From: Limanda limanda
Lineage: Eukaryota > Chordata > Actinopteri > Pleuronectiformes > Pleuronectidae
Direction of reading: 5' to 3'
Assembly (NCBI RefSeq): GCF_963576545.1
Contig: NC_083655.1
Span: 3,177,871-3,241,870, forward strand
DNA: 64,000 nucleotides
Shown: positions 11,457-24,985 of the stretch, in pieces
Layout: each line of letters starts with the position of its first letter
Position numbering within the stretch: the stretch's first letter is position 1
Translations under genes and position numbers: made by a program
Notes under the pieces: generated by a model
Told to the model about the DNA's origin: nothing
What the model saw: the letters and a program-made list of their open reading frames with translations, nothing else
Databases searched by the model: none

Positions 11457-14400
11457 ACTCACCTCGTTGGATAGACATAGTGCGTCTGTCCCCACCAAAT
11501 GAAACTTAAATGAACAAAGTGGTAAAAGAGTTTCAGTCCGGACAAATTGAGGGGTAGATATCCCTGGAGTCGAGGCGGGAGAGGGGCTAAAAAGCATCCG
11601 AAGGCGATGATGATCTTAATCCGAGTGTAAGACTCCGGGATGAGATTATCTAATCCTTAAAAAGCTTTTAGGAAGCAGGGGCCGAGCAGATGCTCCGCGT
11701 CACCCAGTTTGTAATGTGTTGATTCCACCGGCGAGCACAAAACGGAGAAACACGACTGCAACGTGCGGCCGTCACATCGTGATGTTGCATAATGAGAATA
11801 AACACTTTTGATTATACATTCTCCGACGAGTGCAGATTAAAAACGGCAATCACAGCAGGACGGGTTGGTGGGTTCCCTTCTGCAAATTAAACAAGTTAAA
11901 AAACACATCGCCCTCGGTGCTGCCGATTTGGTTTATCAAATGTCGCGGTGCAGAGCAGCACTCAGACCTGGAACCAGCAGGAAGCGTGAGAACAGAGCAG
12001 AAAGATGAAGTTTAGAAACTCAGTCAGCTGTTCAGAGTCATCTCCGCCCTCGGGCCCAGGACGTCCCGTGGCCCAGGAGGACGTCTCCCACTCCAGGGCG
12101 CCAGCGTCATGTCACCTGAAAGCTCAAGTTTTAAGATGAATACTATGCTAATCTTTTATAAAGCCCGGAAAGAACTTTTCCTTTTTGATGCAGCCTGACA
12201 CTTGAGCCAATTAATTAGCGGTTAATCTTTGCAGCCACCAGCAAGGAACAAATCCCCCTTTGTGTCCGAGGAACAATCTTAACTTTTCACTAATTGTTGA
12301 ACTGGGATATTTCAGCAGAACTTACAATTTTGTATTAATGGTAAAGTTACGATATTCTCCTATTAATCAGTGAGCAGGACAAAAGATTAAAGAAATAGAG
12401 GAAAGTTACAGTCCATGTCACAAAAGTGCTATAAGTACTAGTAAAATGTTATTAATCTACTGGTTGGAAAACTTTGCCTACATAACTTATTATGAATAAT
12501 GGAATAATTATCGTAATGAAATGCATGAATAACAAAAAATCCACAGTGAGTCAAAGTTGTAGAACAAGTTTTTCAAAAGTGAGAAAACGATTAACCCATC
12601 AGAGCGAATGTGACCACTCTCCGGCGTCGAGTCTCGACTGTTAGCGGTGAAATGTCTCTGTACGTTTTAAAGAGTGTGCTCTTAATTATCCGAGGTGATT
12701 AAACGCTGTGAAAAGCTTCCAAATGCTCCATTATGGCACATTCACATTCAATCTACCAGCAGGCCGAGGCTATTACAGCCAGCATGGATTTTGATTACTG
12801 ATTATATGCTTTGATGACTTCAGGCCTCTCGTCTGCACTTTGCTTCACAACTGGAATCTGAAAAAAAAAGGAAGCACACCTTATTTAGAGACATCCATTG
12901 TTGCTGCGTGCGTTTCCCATCATGCTTTGCGGTAGCGGCGTTGTGTGGTATCTGACATTGTGTAACTTCTAATGACGTGTAGGTGGAGATGGAGACATCC
13001 TCCAGAAGATAGACAAAGAAGACGTCTATTCATTTTTATTTGTATCACGGCAGACGTAGATTATCTGAAGGGACTTTACGTGGTACAGTCGAGACCTTGG
13101 GACATTATAAAGAAACCCAGAAGTTCCCATGACGGCAGCACACGTGACCATGGAGAGAAAGACTAGTTCTCTGTTATTCTATTTATTAAATCTGTCTGTA
13201 TGGGGATCGCAAATCTCAAGAGGGGTTCATCTTACGAGCTTTGCCCTTGACATGTGTATCGTTAAAGGCCCGAGGAAGCTGTTGAGCCCGGTCCCTTCTG
13301 GACCAGACAGCGTGTTCGTTGATTCGAGGTTCAAGTGGGAAAGGTTAATAATTCAGACAAGATCAGTGTTCAAAAGTTTCACAGTAATACATTTATTGTA
13401 TAAGAACAATACTTACAGAGAGTCTCTGGAGTTCTCCAGGACACGTCACCAGGTCACTGGATCATGTCGAGAAGAAGCCCACACTTTTCCAAGTCCACAG
13501 TATTTGTAAAAGACACAGAGTGCAACACAGAGGCGGTTCTTTTCTTGAGGGCACGCAGCAATTGGCCAGATGTGAACTGTCTCTCAAAGTGCAGTTTTTT
13601 GCAAGCACATCATTGTGAGAGAAGGTCCAATCTACCAGGTGTCTCTATCAAGAAGGGAGTTTTTTACAGTGGAGAGACCAAGCAGATTAGACCTTAGAGG
13701 AGGATTTCATATGTTTTTCCCATAATAATTCATGAAATGGTTCATTGTTTTAGTCCTCTCTCCTTCCTGAGAATCCGTGCTTTCATTATCTCAAATCTCA
13801 AGATGAATTTCCTTCTCAGGCTTTCCCCAAGTTGCACTTTGCAATCAGTTTAACACTCAAATGTTTGCACTCTGTGTTTGACCCTGTACCTGAGTCCAGA
13901 AATTATGTATCACTCCAGGATACAATAAACAGTTGTAATATTGTTAATTCTATAGACTATACAGCTAATATTGATTCACAGGGTATAAATGTAGGTAAAA
14001 TATAGTAAAATATATTCATAAGATAGAGAACAAAACATAGATATCTCAACAAAGCTCAGAGTTGGATTTGACGCATTTTGGACGCAAGATTCGCTCAATA
14101 TGAATAATCAGGCGAGATATTCCCATTTATCCAGTTCAGGTTCTCTGGACTTTCACAGATTCTTTAAAAGCAAACAGGTGAACAGCTCTTTGTGCAGCAG
14201 CGGTGGCTTCAGGGTCCTGCAGCAGATTCAATCACCGCAGGTCAGTTTCACAAAGAAAAGTGAAAGCAGCATCACCACAGGCCGAGTAAACAAACAGCCC
14301 AAACAGGTAGAAGACTGAACCTCAAGCTCTGAGGTGAGGCCTCCTGCATGAGAGCTGCTCCACGACTCTCCTCTGTGGAAACATCTGTCTTCAGTAAGAA

Positions 14401-17400
14401 CAACCTCAAGTCTATATGACTGTCATCCTCTTATTTCATCTCTAGTCCAGAGGAATACAAGGAAATGCAGGTGAGACTGGAATAATCTCATCAGGACCAA
14501 CCATTTATATTCACTAATGGAATCTGACCTTGTTCCTTTCTACGTGAGTGTGACACAAACAAAGTCATCTAAGGTTAAAAGTCATGGTCAGCCCCAGTCA
14601 CACCATGGAGGGCAATAATTAAAACAGATAAGTGGTTTTCATGGTCCGGCAGCGTGCAATTTAAATAACCCTCCAGAAGTAATTCTATCAGAACGGCCCA
14701 TCGAAGAGAAGCTTTGTTTCAGTGCATCTGATGAACTCCAGAGAATCAAGAGTCTCCCACTTTGCTAAGTGTGTCAATTACATTCTGATCTAATCAAAAA
14801 GGAAGTGAGAGGATCCCTTTCATTTGGGCTGATAACCTTTTTACAAGGATACGCAGCTGGTATCAGACACATCTCCAACACGCCTCTCAGTCTTTGATGT
14901 GCTGCAAGACAAAGGTTTGGAATAAAGGAATTTCATGCTAATTTAAAAGTACTCGTGTCCTCCTCCTCTGCGGTTTGAGGTTATTCGAGAACAATCGGGA
15001 TGGAAGAAAGAAAAAGAGGACAAAGTAGATTTGGAGGAGAGACGCTCACCGAGCTCCAGATGTGATGATGCAGCCTGAGCAGAGAAGTGACCTCACGTTA
15101 TTATTACCACGGAGTGAAGCTCGGTGACAAGGAGGTTGAGCAATCGATAGGTCGGTAATTATTTGCACAAACGTGCGTGTGTCCTAATCTCCTGTGATCT
15201 GCTCGGCAGGCGCTACACAGCCGCTCTCGTTATCCTCGGCTTTACCGGATCCCGGTGTCGTGTTGTCAGAACCGCACGGAGACGGGGAACGGAGTGCACG
15301 CCGCTAATCCCATTTTTTTGCATTTAATTACCCGCTAGTTCAGGAATGGCTCGCTGCACCCTGGCTGCAGAAGCTGTTTGCAGAAGCTCGGAAGTCCCCC
15401 CCGACCCGACCCGAGGGAGGAGGGCTTGGCTGAGCAATTGTTCGTACTCCTCTCACACGCGTCACATTAGCATATCTGGCTGCCTGCACAGACATTAAAT
15501 GCAGGTGAAGCCCAACCAGGGTATTATCACTTTGTTTCTAACACAAAGGCGGCGTGTGCGTGCTCTTCCTCTTCACTTCATCTCCCTCAGACAACACCCG
15601 GCCGCCCTGATTTGCATTCTCCTGTTTTTAATTGCCTGCTCGGGTTCTGGATTCTGACCCGTAATCTCTGTTCTCAGCCGCTTGTAAGCCGGTTTCTCTT
15701 TTGTCCTTTACACAGATGTGTTGTGTTGCTCTCGCTCGTCGGAGACATGGCAGAGGAAACATCTGCACGGGGGAACAACACAGATGTTTTGTGTGGCAGA
15801 GTGTCGTGTTGATTTCACGGCCGACGCAGTGGAATTAAATGAGCGATGACTGGACGGTTCTTTTTATTTCTGAGAGGATGACGTCCAACAAAGATCGTTT
15901 GATTTTCTTTTACGACATCGTCCCCCGAAACAGAAGAGATTTCTCTCATTGTGAAAATGTTCATCAGCGTTCGAATCGGAAAAGCTTTATAATTACGTTT
16001 AAAAAAAAAAAAGGGTGAAAGCAACTAATTGGACGTTTGAATGACGACAACAAAGAGACCAAAGCAGAACAGTGACATTCCACCAGCCTCCAATTACACA
16101 GGCAACAAAGTGAGGAACAGCACTCAACTTGAGGGAGTTATTAATTCACCACGACATTTCAGGGAACGAAATTGGCTCCCTCTCCGCCCTGTGAGTGTAA
16201 ACACCAGCTAATACCCATCATGCCCCCCCGCCCGCCCGCCTCCACCCTCCTCCACCCACCAGCTTCCTCCACCAACCCGACAAACATCCACCCGCGTTGT
16301 GATCCGGTTATTTACAGCTTCCAGCGGCGCCAAGTCAGAATACACCAACAAGCTGGGAACATCTAATTAGCGGTGACGCCTCTAAACACGAGGGCTGAGT
16401 GATTCCAGCTCAGTGGGGGGGTCCCTTCGACCCACGTTGACACTCACCTGATTCACTCAGCTCGCCTGCGAACACGTGTAAACACTCGACGCCACGCCCG
16501 GCGCCGCGTGCACGCTTCCTTCCTGCTCACTTAGTCAGGTTTCACTCAGGTTAATCCACCCGAGGGTTTTGTTGTGCAGCTCCAGGCTTGTAAGAGGATC
16601 TGCAGGAGCATCTGGATCCGTGAGCTCTTCACTTGTAAGGAACGGGGCGCACCTCGGCAAATCGTCTTAATGGATAACGCCGGATCAAGAAAGGGGATCA
16701 AGCTTCCTCGTAACGCGTCTCACCAAAAGTCAAATTAAATTGGATGAGTCGCTGCAGTGAGGCTGATGTTGGAAGCAAATTCCACTTGTTACAGATAAAT
16801 CCTGGATGTGTGTTTTGTGTTAAAGTGCTTTGGTTTTTAAACCCCAGAGGAAAGTGTATTTTACGTGAGAATGGAAAGAAAAACAAAAGCTGTGATGAGC
16901 CGTATGTGGCTGTTTGAAGTTTGAACACTGAATTGGATATTGCATTTCAGATTCAAGCCGTGGCTGCAATGCATTGTGGTTATTTGAAGCCACAGATTGG
17001 ACGCTGGACGTTTATTCTTCATTTCTTCACCTCTTTCTTCTTTTCTTGCAACCATCCTCCTCCTCCTCTTTTCTTTCTCATCTTTCACTTGGACAAAGCA
17101 CGAAGAGTAAAAAAGAAGATTATTGTAAAGGAGGTATGTGCTTTGTGCGACGCTGCAAAAAGGCAGATTTTCTATTTCACAGTTGTTGCCGACTTGTTGG
17201 CAAAGCACATAAGATATTGTGTAAAATAATGAACAATCACTTTTCTGTCTAAAGACACAAATAGATATTTCTTCTTCTTTCTGCCTGACAGGAAGAAAAA
17301 GGGAAGCTTTCGTACAGAGGAAGGTTTTCACTCACAACTGCAGTATTTCACAAACTGCAATTCATCCTCTGTGTGTGTATATGTATGTGTGTGTGTGTGT

Positions 17401-18800
17401 AATCAGGAGGCCAAACTGCGATGGATCTCTCTCTCTCACACAGACACACAAACACACACATATTAACGATGTACAAGGAATGGTCCTGCTATAACCGGGT
17501 TGCTGTAGAGAATTTAGTTGTACTGGTATGTTCATAGAATATGTGCACAGCCTGCAGCGACGCTTCAAGGGAAACACATTCCTTTGCTTTGCTCTGTTGT
17601 GTTGTCGCTGTTTTCGTGTGTGAATGAAAAAGTTCTGTGAAAGTTAAAAAAACCCAAAAAAGTCCGTGGAGGATGGAAGCAGCTCCTCGTGTGACATCAC
17701 AACAGTCCACGATGGTGTACGGTAAATGCTTTTCAATACTAAAAACTGCAGAGAGGTCTGATGCGATTGTGTATTTCATTTTGATCATGTGGAGAAAAAG
17801 TAAATTGCACCAAAACTGTGTGAATCACAATCAGGGGACGAACAACAACAAGCCTCCACAACACAATTAAATCAATTCCTAGATGAAGTGCACATTATTC
17901 AAAACAACATCTGAACTCAAACTGGGAAATATTATACATGCACGTACGTTAGTGTTGCCATGGCAGCCTGTGTGCACCCCCTCCGTTCACCTTACACCCT
18001 CATTGATACGAACCCTCACCTCCTCTCAGCACAGCCACCTCTGCTCCCTGTGCACACACCCATGTTTATCAGTTACACACAGGTGGTTGTCTAGACGAGT
18101 CCGTGCGACACACTGACACAAACAGGGTAATTATGTCTGAGAAGGATAATGGCTTATTTACAAACCCCAGTCATTGGTGGGGTCGGGTTCATTCCAGATA
18201 AATGCAATTTGCTTTGATAGACCCTCACAAGCTGCTTGTGCATGCAAATGGCAGAATTCATTAACATGGGCCTGCTCTCTGCATGGCACACAGAGGCTAT
18301 TACCACCAGACACCGGGTGCCATTACCAGACAGAAGCAAGTGAGATGAATGGACCTCTCTCCTCTCACCAGGCACGCTTTGATGTTATTAATTTGGCTCC
18401 TTGCATGTGGGAGTGCTGTGTTTTCCTAACGACCCCCTTCCGACTCGGTAATTGTCGGGGACGTCTCCGTCAGGCGACTCCTTCCACCGGACTGGGATGT
18501 TTGGACTGTGCAGCCGGCGAGCAGCCTGTGATGGAGTGCACACACGCAGGCAGTGTCACTGAGATGCACCCCCACCCCACCACCCACCCATCCATCCAAG
18601 TCTCAATGACTCATTAATCACGGAGTGTGCGGAGAGTAGGATGACAGGCAGCGGAGAGCGTACACATTTAGATTCTGCGGCACAGTGACAGGGAGAGAAC
18701 ACAGAGAAGCTGAAGCCACGATGTGCTCTCACTGCTCGGGGTGATAACGTCACCGCTGAAGTGCAAACAGGCTCAGGTCTGCTGCGTGTCATCGGTGTAG
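11457..18800. other. Intergenic DNA, no gene recognised
   Basis: About 7.3 kb of mixed-composition unique DNA. Frames up to 156 codons occur on both strands (for example 16861-17331), but none has a recognisable domain or splice-bounded exon. The stretch about 13200-14100 has an AATAAA-like motif on the minus strand and could be an old LTR or other repeat, but I could not define ends. A GT-rich run lies at 17373-17400. Confidence 0.55.
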
Positions 18801-19444
18801 GGAGCAGGTTCACGTCAGGAGCAGGTTCACGTCAGGAGCAGGTTCACGTCAGGAGCAGGTTCACGTCAGGAGCAGGTTCACGTCGGGAGCAGGTTCACGT
18901 CGGGAGCAGGTTCACGTCGGGAGCAGGTTCACGTCGGGAGCAGGTTCACGTCGGGAGCAGGTTCACGTCAGGAGCAGGTTCACGTCAGGAGCAGGTTCAC
19001 GTCGGGAGCAGGTTCACGTCGGGAGCAGGTTCACGTCAGGAGCAGGTTCACGTCGGGAGCAGGTTCACGTCGGGAGCAGGTTCACGTCGGGAGCAGGTTC
19101 ACGTCAGGAGCAGGTTCACGTCAGGAGCAGGTTCACGTCAGGAGCAGGTTCACGTCAGGAGCAGGTTCACGTCAGGAGCAGGTTCACGTCAGGAGCAGGT
19201 TCACGTCAGGAGCAGGTTCACGTCAGGAGCAGGTTCACGTCAGGAGCAGGTTCACGTCAGGAGCAGGTTCACGTCAGGAGCAGGTTCACGTCAGGAGCAG
19301 GTTCACGTCAGGAGCAGGTTCACGTCAGGAGCAGGTTCACGTCAGGAGCAGGTTCACGTCAGGAGCAGGTTCACGTCAGGAGCAGGTTCACGTCAGGAGC
19401 AGGTTCACGTCAGGAGCAGGTTCACGTCAGGAGCAGGTTCACGT
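18801..19444. repeat. 17-bp minisatellite, 37 full copies plus 15 bp
   Basis: The unit GGAGCAGGTTCACGTCR repeats with no insertion or deletion from 18801. The only variation is the last base (A or G). Copies 5-9, 12, 13 and 15-17 have G; all others, including copies 18-37, have A. Because 17 is not a multiple of 3, the array is open in every forward frame, which explains the repetitive 231-codon frame over it. It is not coding. Confidence 0.97.
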
Positions 19445-20760
<1,316 letters not shown>

Positions 20761-21299
20761 TTATTACTGCAACCACACAATCATATCTCTGTTCTTATTA
20801 ATGCACTTGGTATTATTGGTCTGGATTTGCTCTAATTCTGTAAACAGATAATTCATTGACTACATATTCCGTTTATTATGTATTTTACTTTGCATTTTGC
20901 ATATTAATCTGTATCATGACATCACAAATTGTCGTGATTCAGCCTTAGAGACAAATAGTTACTAGTTACTCTGTCGGCAGGGGGCGTGTCACAACAGATC
21001 TGATTTCCGCCGCTGAAACTTCAGTTAAATGTGATTGAGCGTCTGCACTCGTTGCTATAATTCACCTTCTCTGGTGTTCACGCCCACTAAGAGCTCATTA
21101 ATCAAAACTAGGTTTGACCTTGGGCGGAATTTGGCGTCTTTCAAAACTTACTTTGACTATTTCTTCTCCTCTTATTTTAATCATTTACTTGTCATTCTCC
21201 AGAAAAAAAAGGGGGGAATCAATGCAGTTGAGCATGAAGACTTTTCTGAAATGTGGGATTAGTTGATACATCGTAAGCTGCTCAGTCACACGCTCGGTG

Positions 21300-21460
21300 A
21301 CAGTCTCCCCCCCCCCCCCCCGGTGCCGCATTGCACGGCAGAATATACAGTACCGTAAGTCAAGGCTCTGGAAGGACAGTGCAGGTGGGGGGGGGGGGGG
21401 GGGGGGTGGCAGACAGCTTTAGCTTCACAGGCAGGGTGATAGAGGACAAGCAGGAAGAGT

Positions 21461-21495
<35 letters not shown>

Positions 21496-21877
21496 CTACT
21501 GTATGTGTGACAGCGAGAATAGGGAGCGGCGAGGATTTAAAGATGAGAGACATGCTTGCATAGGAAGGGGGGAGGGAGGGGTGTGGGGGGGGGGGGTGGA
21601 GGAGGGTACATCCAGACAGGAAGGTCCCCGAAAGTGCATTAGGGCTGAGAAGCAAAGAGACGGGAAATAAAAAAAAGCCTTCGTAGCCGGAGGGAATAAA
21701 TAAAAGAGTGAGGGTGAAAAATAATAATGTGGGGGGAAAAAAAAAAGGTTGAGTAATTCCAGGTGAGGTTGGTGAATCAGCAGTTATATATAGAGCAGGT
21801 ATGAGGAAGGAAGGAGAAGAGAAGAAGAGAGGAGAGACATCAGAGGGAGAGCAGAGCAGAGAGAGTTCAGGGACTTA

Positions 21878-21957
<80 letters not shown>

Positions 21958-21960
21958 GAC
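21300..21960. repeat. Purine-rich low-complexity block
   Basis: Contains a C run (21307-21321), a G run (21387-21406), a GT repeat (21463-21493), G-rich stretches near 21565-21605 and a pure GA tract (21881-21952). From about 21500 to 21952 the plus strand is mostly purine, a composition able to form triplex (H-DNA) or G-quadruplex structures. No gene is visible; frames here come from the repeats. Confidence 0.9.
21881..21952. repeat. (GA)36 microsatellite
   Basis: A pure GA tract of 72 bases closing the purine-rich block. Confidence 0.97.
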
Positions 21961-22661
21961 CTTGTCGCAGGAAGCCAGCGTGCAGATGTTCAGATGCACA
22001 AAAGGTCGCCCGGCGCCCGTGATCTCGAAACAGCTTGACTGCGGCGGGCCGGCTCTCTCTCCACGGAGCGGTCAGGTGGGCGAGAGACAGATATAATAAG
22101 ATGGGCCATTGTGTTTGGATGGGACCGCGGGGCGAGCCGGGGCGCTGGAGGTCTAATGAGGCATCGTGTCGCTACAACCGCACGTAAAGGCAACACAATG
22201 CGACCACCTGATCGCCGCGGTCGCACAACTCCGCCATCAAATTGAAACCGCCTGTCGGGAAATAATGGCGAGTGGAAGCCTCTGCCCTCGGGGAGGAGTG
22301 AGGAAAGCTCAGGAGTGATATAGAAACACCGACAGATGTAAATGCTCCGAACAAATGTGGGTTTCTGAACCTGCAGCGGTGGAATGTTGGCAAACCGAGC
22401 CGCTATTAGAGGGTTGGGGGGGCTTTGTGTTGTCAGTGTGTGGTAACATTTGTGTTTTGTCTCTTTTAATTGACGAAACAATTTCATTTATTTAAAAAAC
22501 ACACTTGCAGGGGCTACATGCAGTTAGCAGCGTGGCGGAACATGAGAGTGAGCAATGTGAGGCCTTTGTGTGAATATGGATTATTTATTTATGACCACGT
22601 CTTTTTATTACAGGTAGAAAACAGAGCTGATTGTGTTTCCTGATTCTATTTGACTGTCAAC

Positions 22662-23111
22662 TAGGGCTGGGCAAGTTAACTCGTTTCAATCGAGTTAACT
22701 CATCACTTATTTAACTCAGACAATTATTTGATCTCGCATTAACTCAGGTTTGATTATTTATTGTTTTATTGTGAAAGTCAGGCTTTTATTTTGTGAAAGT
22801 CTGTTGCTGACTGCTGCGGAACCGGAAAAAAGAAAATAATTGGCGGATAAACAACCATGGTTAAGGGTACGGAGCTTTTACATGGCCATTTTCATTTTAA
22901 AGTTCTTCCAGACGGCGGAGTCGACAGAACCAAAGTTATTTGTAGCCACAGCCAAGGTGAATTTTCTTATCACCGAAGTACTTCCAGTCTAAAATATCAC
23001 CTGAATGCGATAGCAAATCACTCAACGAAATACAAATGCGATTAATCGTGATTAATCAGGGAAATCATGCGATTAATCGCGATTAAAACTTTGAATCGTT
23101 GCCCAGCCCTA
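22662..23111 (+). mobile_element. hAT element (family B), 450 bp, with decayed BED finger
   Basis: The 13-bp terminal inverted repeats TAGGGCTGGGCAA and TTGCCCAGCCCTA are perfect. The flanking 8-mers CTGTCAAC and CTAAAAAC match at 5 of 8 positions, as expected of an old target duplication. Subterminal repeats of GATTAATCGCGATTAA and GTTAACTCG type are present. This is a common teleost hAT-derived family. It is older than the other hAT insertions in the window. Confidence 0.85.
22857..23045 (+). pseudogene. Degenerate BED zinc-finger fragment of a hAT transposase
   Basis: The 62-codon frame contains FKVLPDGGVDRTKVIC followed by GEFSYHRSTSSLKYHLNA. This is the BED domain of hAT-Ac/ZBED-like proteins. 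The second metal-binding Cys appears lost: the C-x2-C position reads CSHS. The histidine half has extra residues (AIANH). The finger is therefore probably non-functional. No other transposase part is present. Confidence 0.75.
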
Positions 23112-23830
23112 CTAAAAACACATATTTCCTAACCGCTTTCTGCTCTCAGCTGGTCATCTGCAGGTCGAGGTTGAATCTGGGCTAAATCCCATTGGGCCTC
23201 TTGGTTTAAACAGGATCTGGATTCAACATTATTTCAAAGATCTGCTCCAACACATCCCTGGAACGTTTCTAACATGATGTATTTTGCTAATTTAAACCTG
23301 ACGTTTCTTCCTCTGCATTCTGTTTCCTTCAGGTAAAGATAACAAAACACATTTGTTGTCTTTCCTGTGATCTGTTCTTGTGTTAACAGTGAATTGATGG
23401 TTGCAACAAACAGCGTGAAATTCATTATTTATCACACAGATTCTCATCTGCAGCTGTGTTTCCCTAAAAAAGGTGAGATTTTCACCACCGGTGGTGCAAC
23501 AAGAGAAGATTTGTTGTCATGTTGTATTTATTATATCTCATGTTGCACCTGCATGTGGACACGCTGCATATTCACTGTACACAGGTGGAGGGGTTCCTGT
23601 GGAGCAACACAAATAATATGATGTCAACAGACGAGTGCACCAGCAAAATCAGGAGAAATCTTTAAAAATAGGTTCATTATGATCACTGAACTTCTCATGG
23701 AAATAGTTTTTTGAGTAATCCTGCAAACTAACCAACAATCACTCAAACACTAGAATGGCAGTCGCCTCATTAAACCTTGTTTAACTTCACAAGGTTTTTA
23801 TTTGGATCAGCACTAAATTCATTTTCAATA

Positions 23831-24033
23831 TAAATATCAATAACCTTATTCTTTTTCATCACTATCCATGAATTATATTCTCAGAACTCCTGGATCCAGC
23901 CCCTGATCCGGATCTGAACCAAATGTGTATTGATTCCTTCTTGGCCCACACTGCATCCTTCCATCAACTCTCATTCTAATCCCTAATTACCTCCTTACAA
24001 TATATAAATAATGTGTTCGGTGATAAAACAGGA
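23831..24033. repeat. Dispersed repeat, copy 1 of a local direct duplication
   Basis: It contains TGGATCCAGCCCCTGATCC and TTGGCCCACACTGCATCCTT and ends near ATGTGTTCGGTGATAAAACA. The same series occurs again 308-309 bp to the right with a few per cent divergence. The reverse complement resembles a widespread teleost repeat, but I cannot name the family. Confidence 0.75.
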
Positions 24034-24138
24034 CAGTCTGACAGGCCATGGTCAAACACACATTATATAGAGAGGTTAGTTCCACCCATGGCTTCGGGTA
24101 ACATGTCATCCCACCTAAGGCCTCCTAATAAGGACATG

Positions 24139-24332
24139 TAAATATCAATCACCTTATTCTTTTTCACCACTCTCCATGAATTATATTCTCAGAAATCCTG
24201 GATCCAGCCCCTGATCCGGATCTGAACCAAATGTGTATTGATTCCTTCTTGGCCCACACTGCATCCTTCCATCAACTCTCATTCTAATCTGTACCTCCTA
24301 ATACATAAATAATGTGTTGGGTGATAAAACAG
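24139..24332. repeat. Dispersed repeat, copy 2 of a local direct duplication
   Basis: This is the second copy of the block at 23831-24033, in the same orientation, with small differences such as TCACCACTC for TCATCACTA and a short deletion before ATACATAAATAATG. The spacer carries ACCCATGGCTTCGGGTAACA and no gene. Confidence 0.75.
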
Positions 24333-24730
24333 AACTAGAAATACATTTACAGGACAATTCCAAAGTGTAAGTTGCAGAATATTTGTCTCCAAAGCTTTTT
24401 AAACAACGTGAACATGTTTCCTTTCCGTCTGATTCCATCTCCACGTGCCCAGCGTGATCCTCCATCAACACTCTGAACCGAACCCGGCTCTCGGCCTGCA
24501 GGTGATGTCACACGCGGTGATGAGTCGGGCAACAGGGGGCTCGGGTGATGAATGCCCCCCCCCCACACCTCTCATCATCGCAGCACCATTAAGACGCCAC
24601 ACGCAGCAGAGTGTGACCATCGGCCTTTTTTCCATTTACGTAAGTGCCCGGCCAGGAGTCACTGCCGGGGCTTTCAATCTCACTGCAACCAGGCCCCATA
24701 GGGGGGGGGTGTGAGCACATTAGTGCTGTC

Positions 24731-24754
24731 GGGGGGGGCTGGGGGGGTGGGGGG
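24731..24754 (+). other. Strong G-quadruplex-forming sequence
   Basis: G runs of 8, 7 and 6 bases are separated by one- and two-base loops (CT, T). The long runs can be split to give four G tracts. A further run of nine G lies about 20 bases upstream. Confidence 0.7.
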
Positions 24755-24916
24755 AGTCGGAGCTGTTAGCGTACCACTGCGTTTGAACTCGGCGCAGAAG
24801 TACGGGCGTTTCTTTCTCTACTCGTTACCAGATCAATTTTCTGTATAGATATGGTAATAACTCCGAACTGCGTCGTGCTGTGACGACTTCAAAGAGATAT
24901 GATGGAGTGTAAAGGT

Positions 24917-24919
<3 letters not shown>

Positions 24920-24982
<63 letters not shown>
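24920..24982. repeat. (CA)n microsatellite, about 31 units
   Basis: An uninterrupted AC/CA tract. Confidence 0.98.

Positions 24983-24985
<3 letters not shown>

Noticed and set aside
13129..14110. Possible old LTR or coding segment
   Set aside because: No terminal repeats, target duplication or domain could be defined; left as unexplained intergenic DNA.
16861..17331. 156-codon minus-strand frame, and overlapping plus-strand frames
   Set aside because: No recognisable domain, overlaps open frames on both strands, no splice-bounded exon or conserved signature visible.
18801..19444. Possible CRISPR-like array
   Set aside because: Units are 17 bp and directly abutting with no spacers, in a vertebrate genome.
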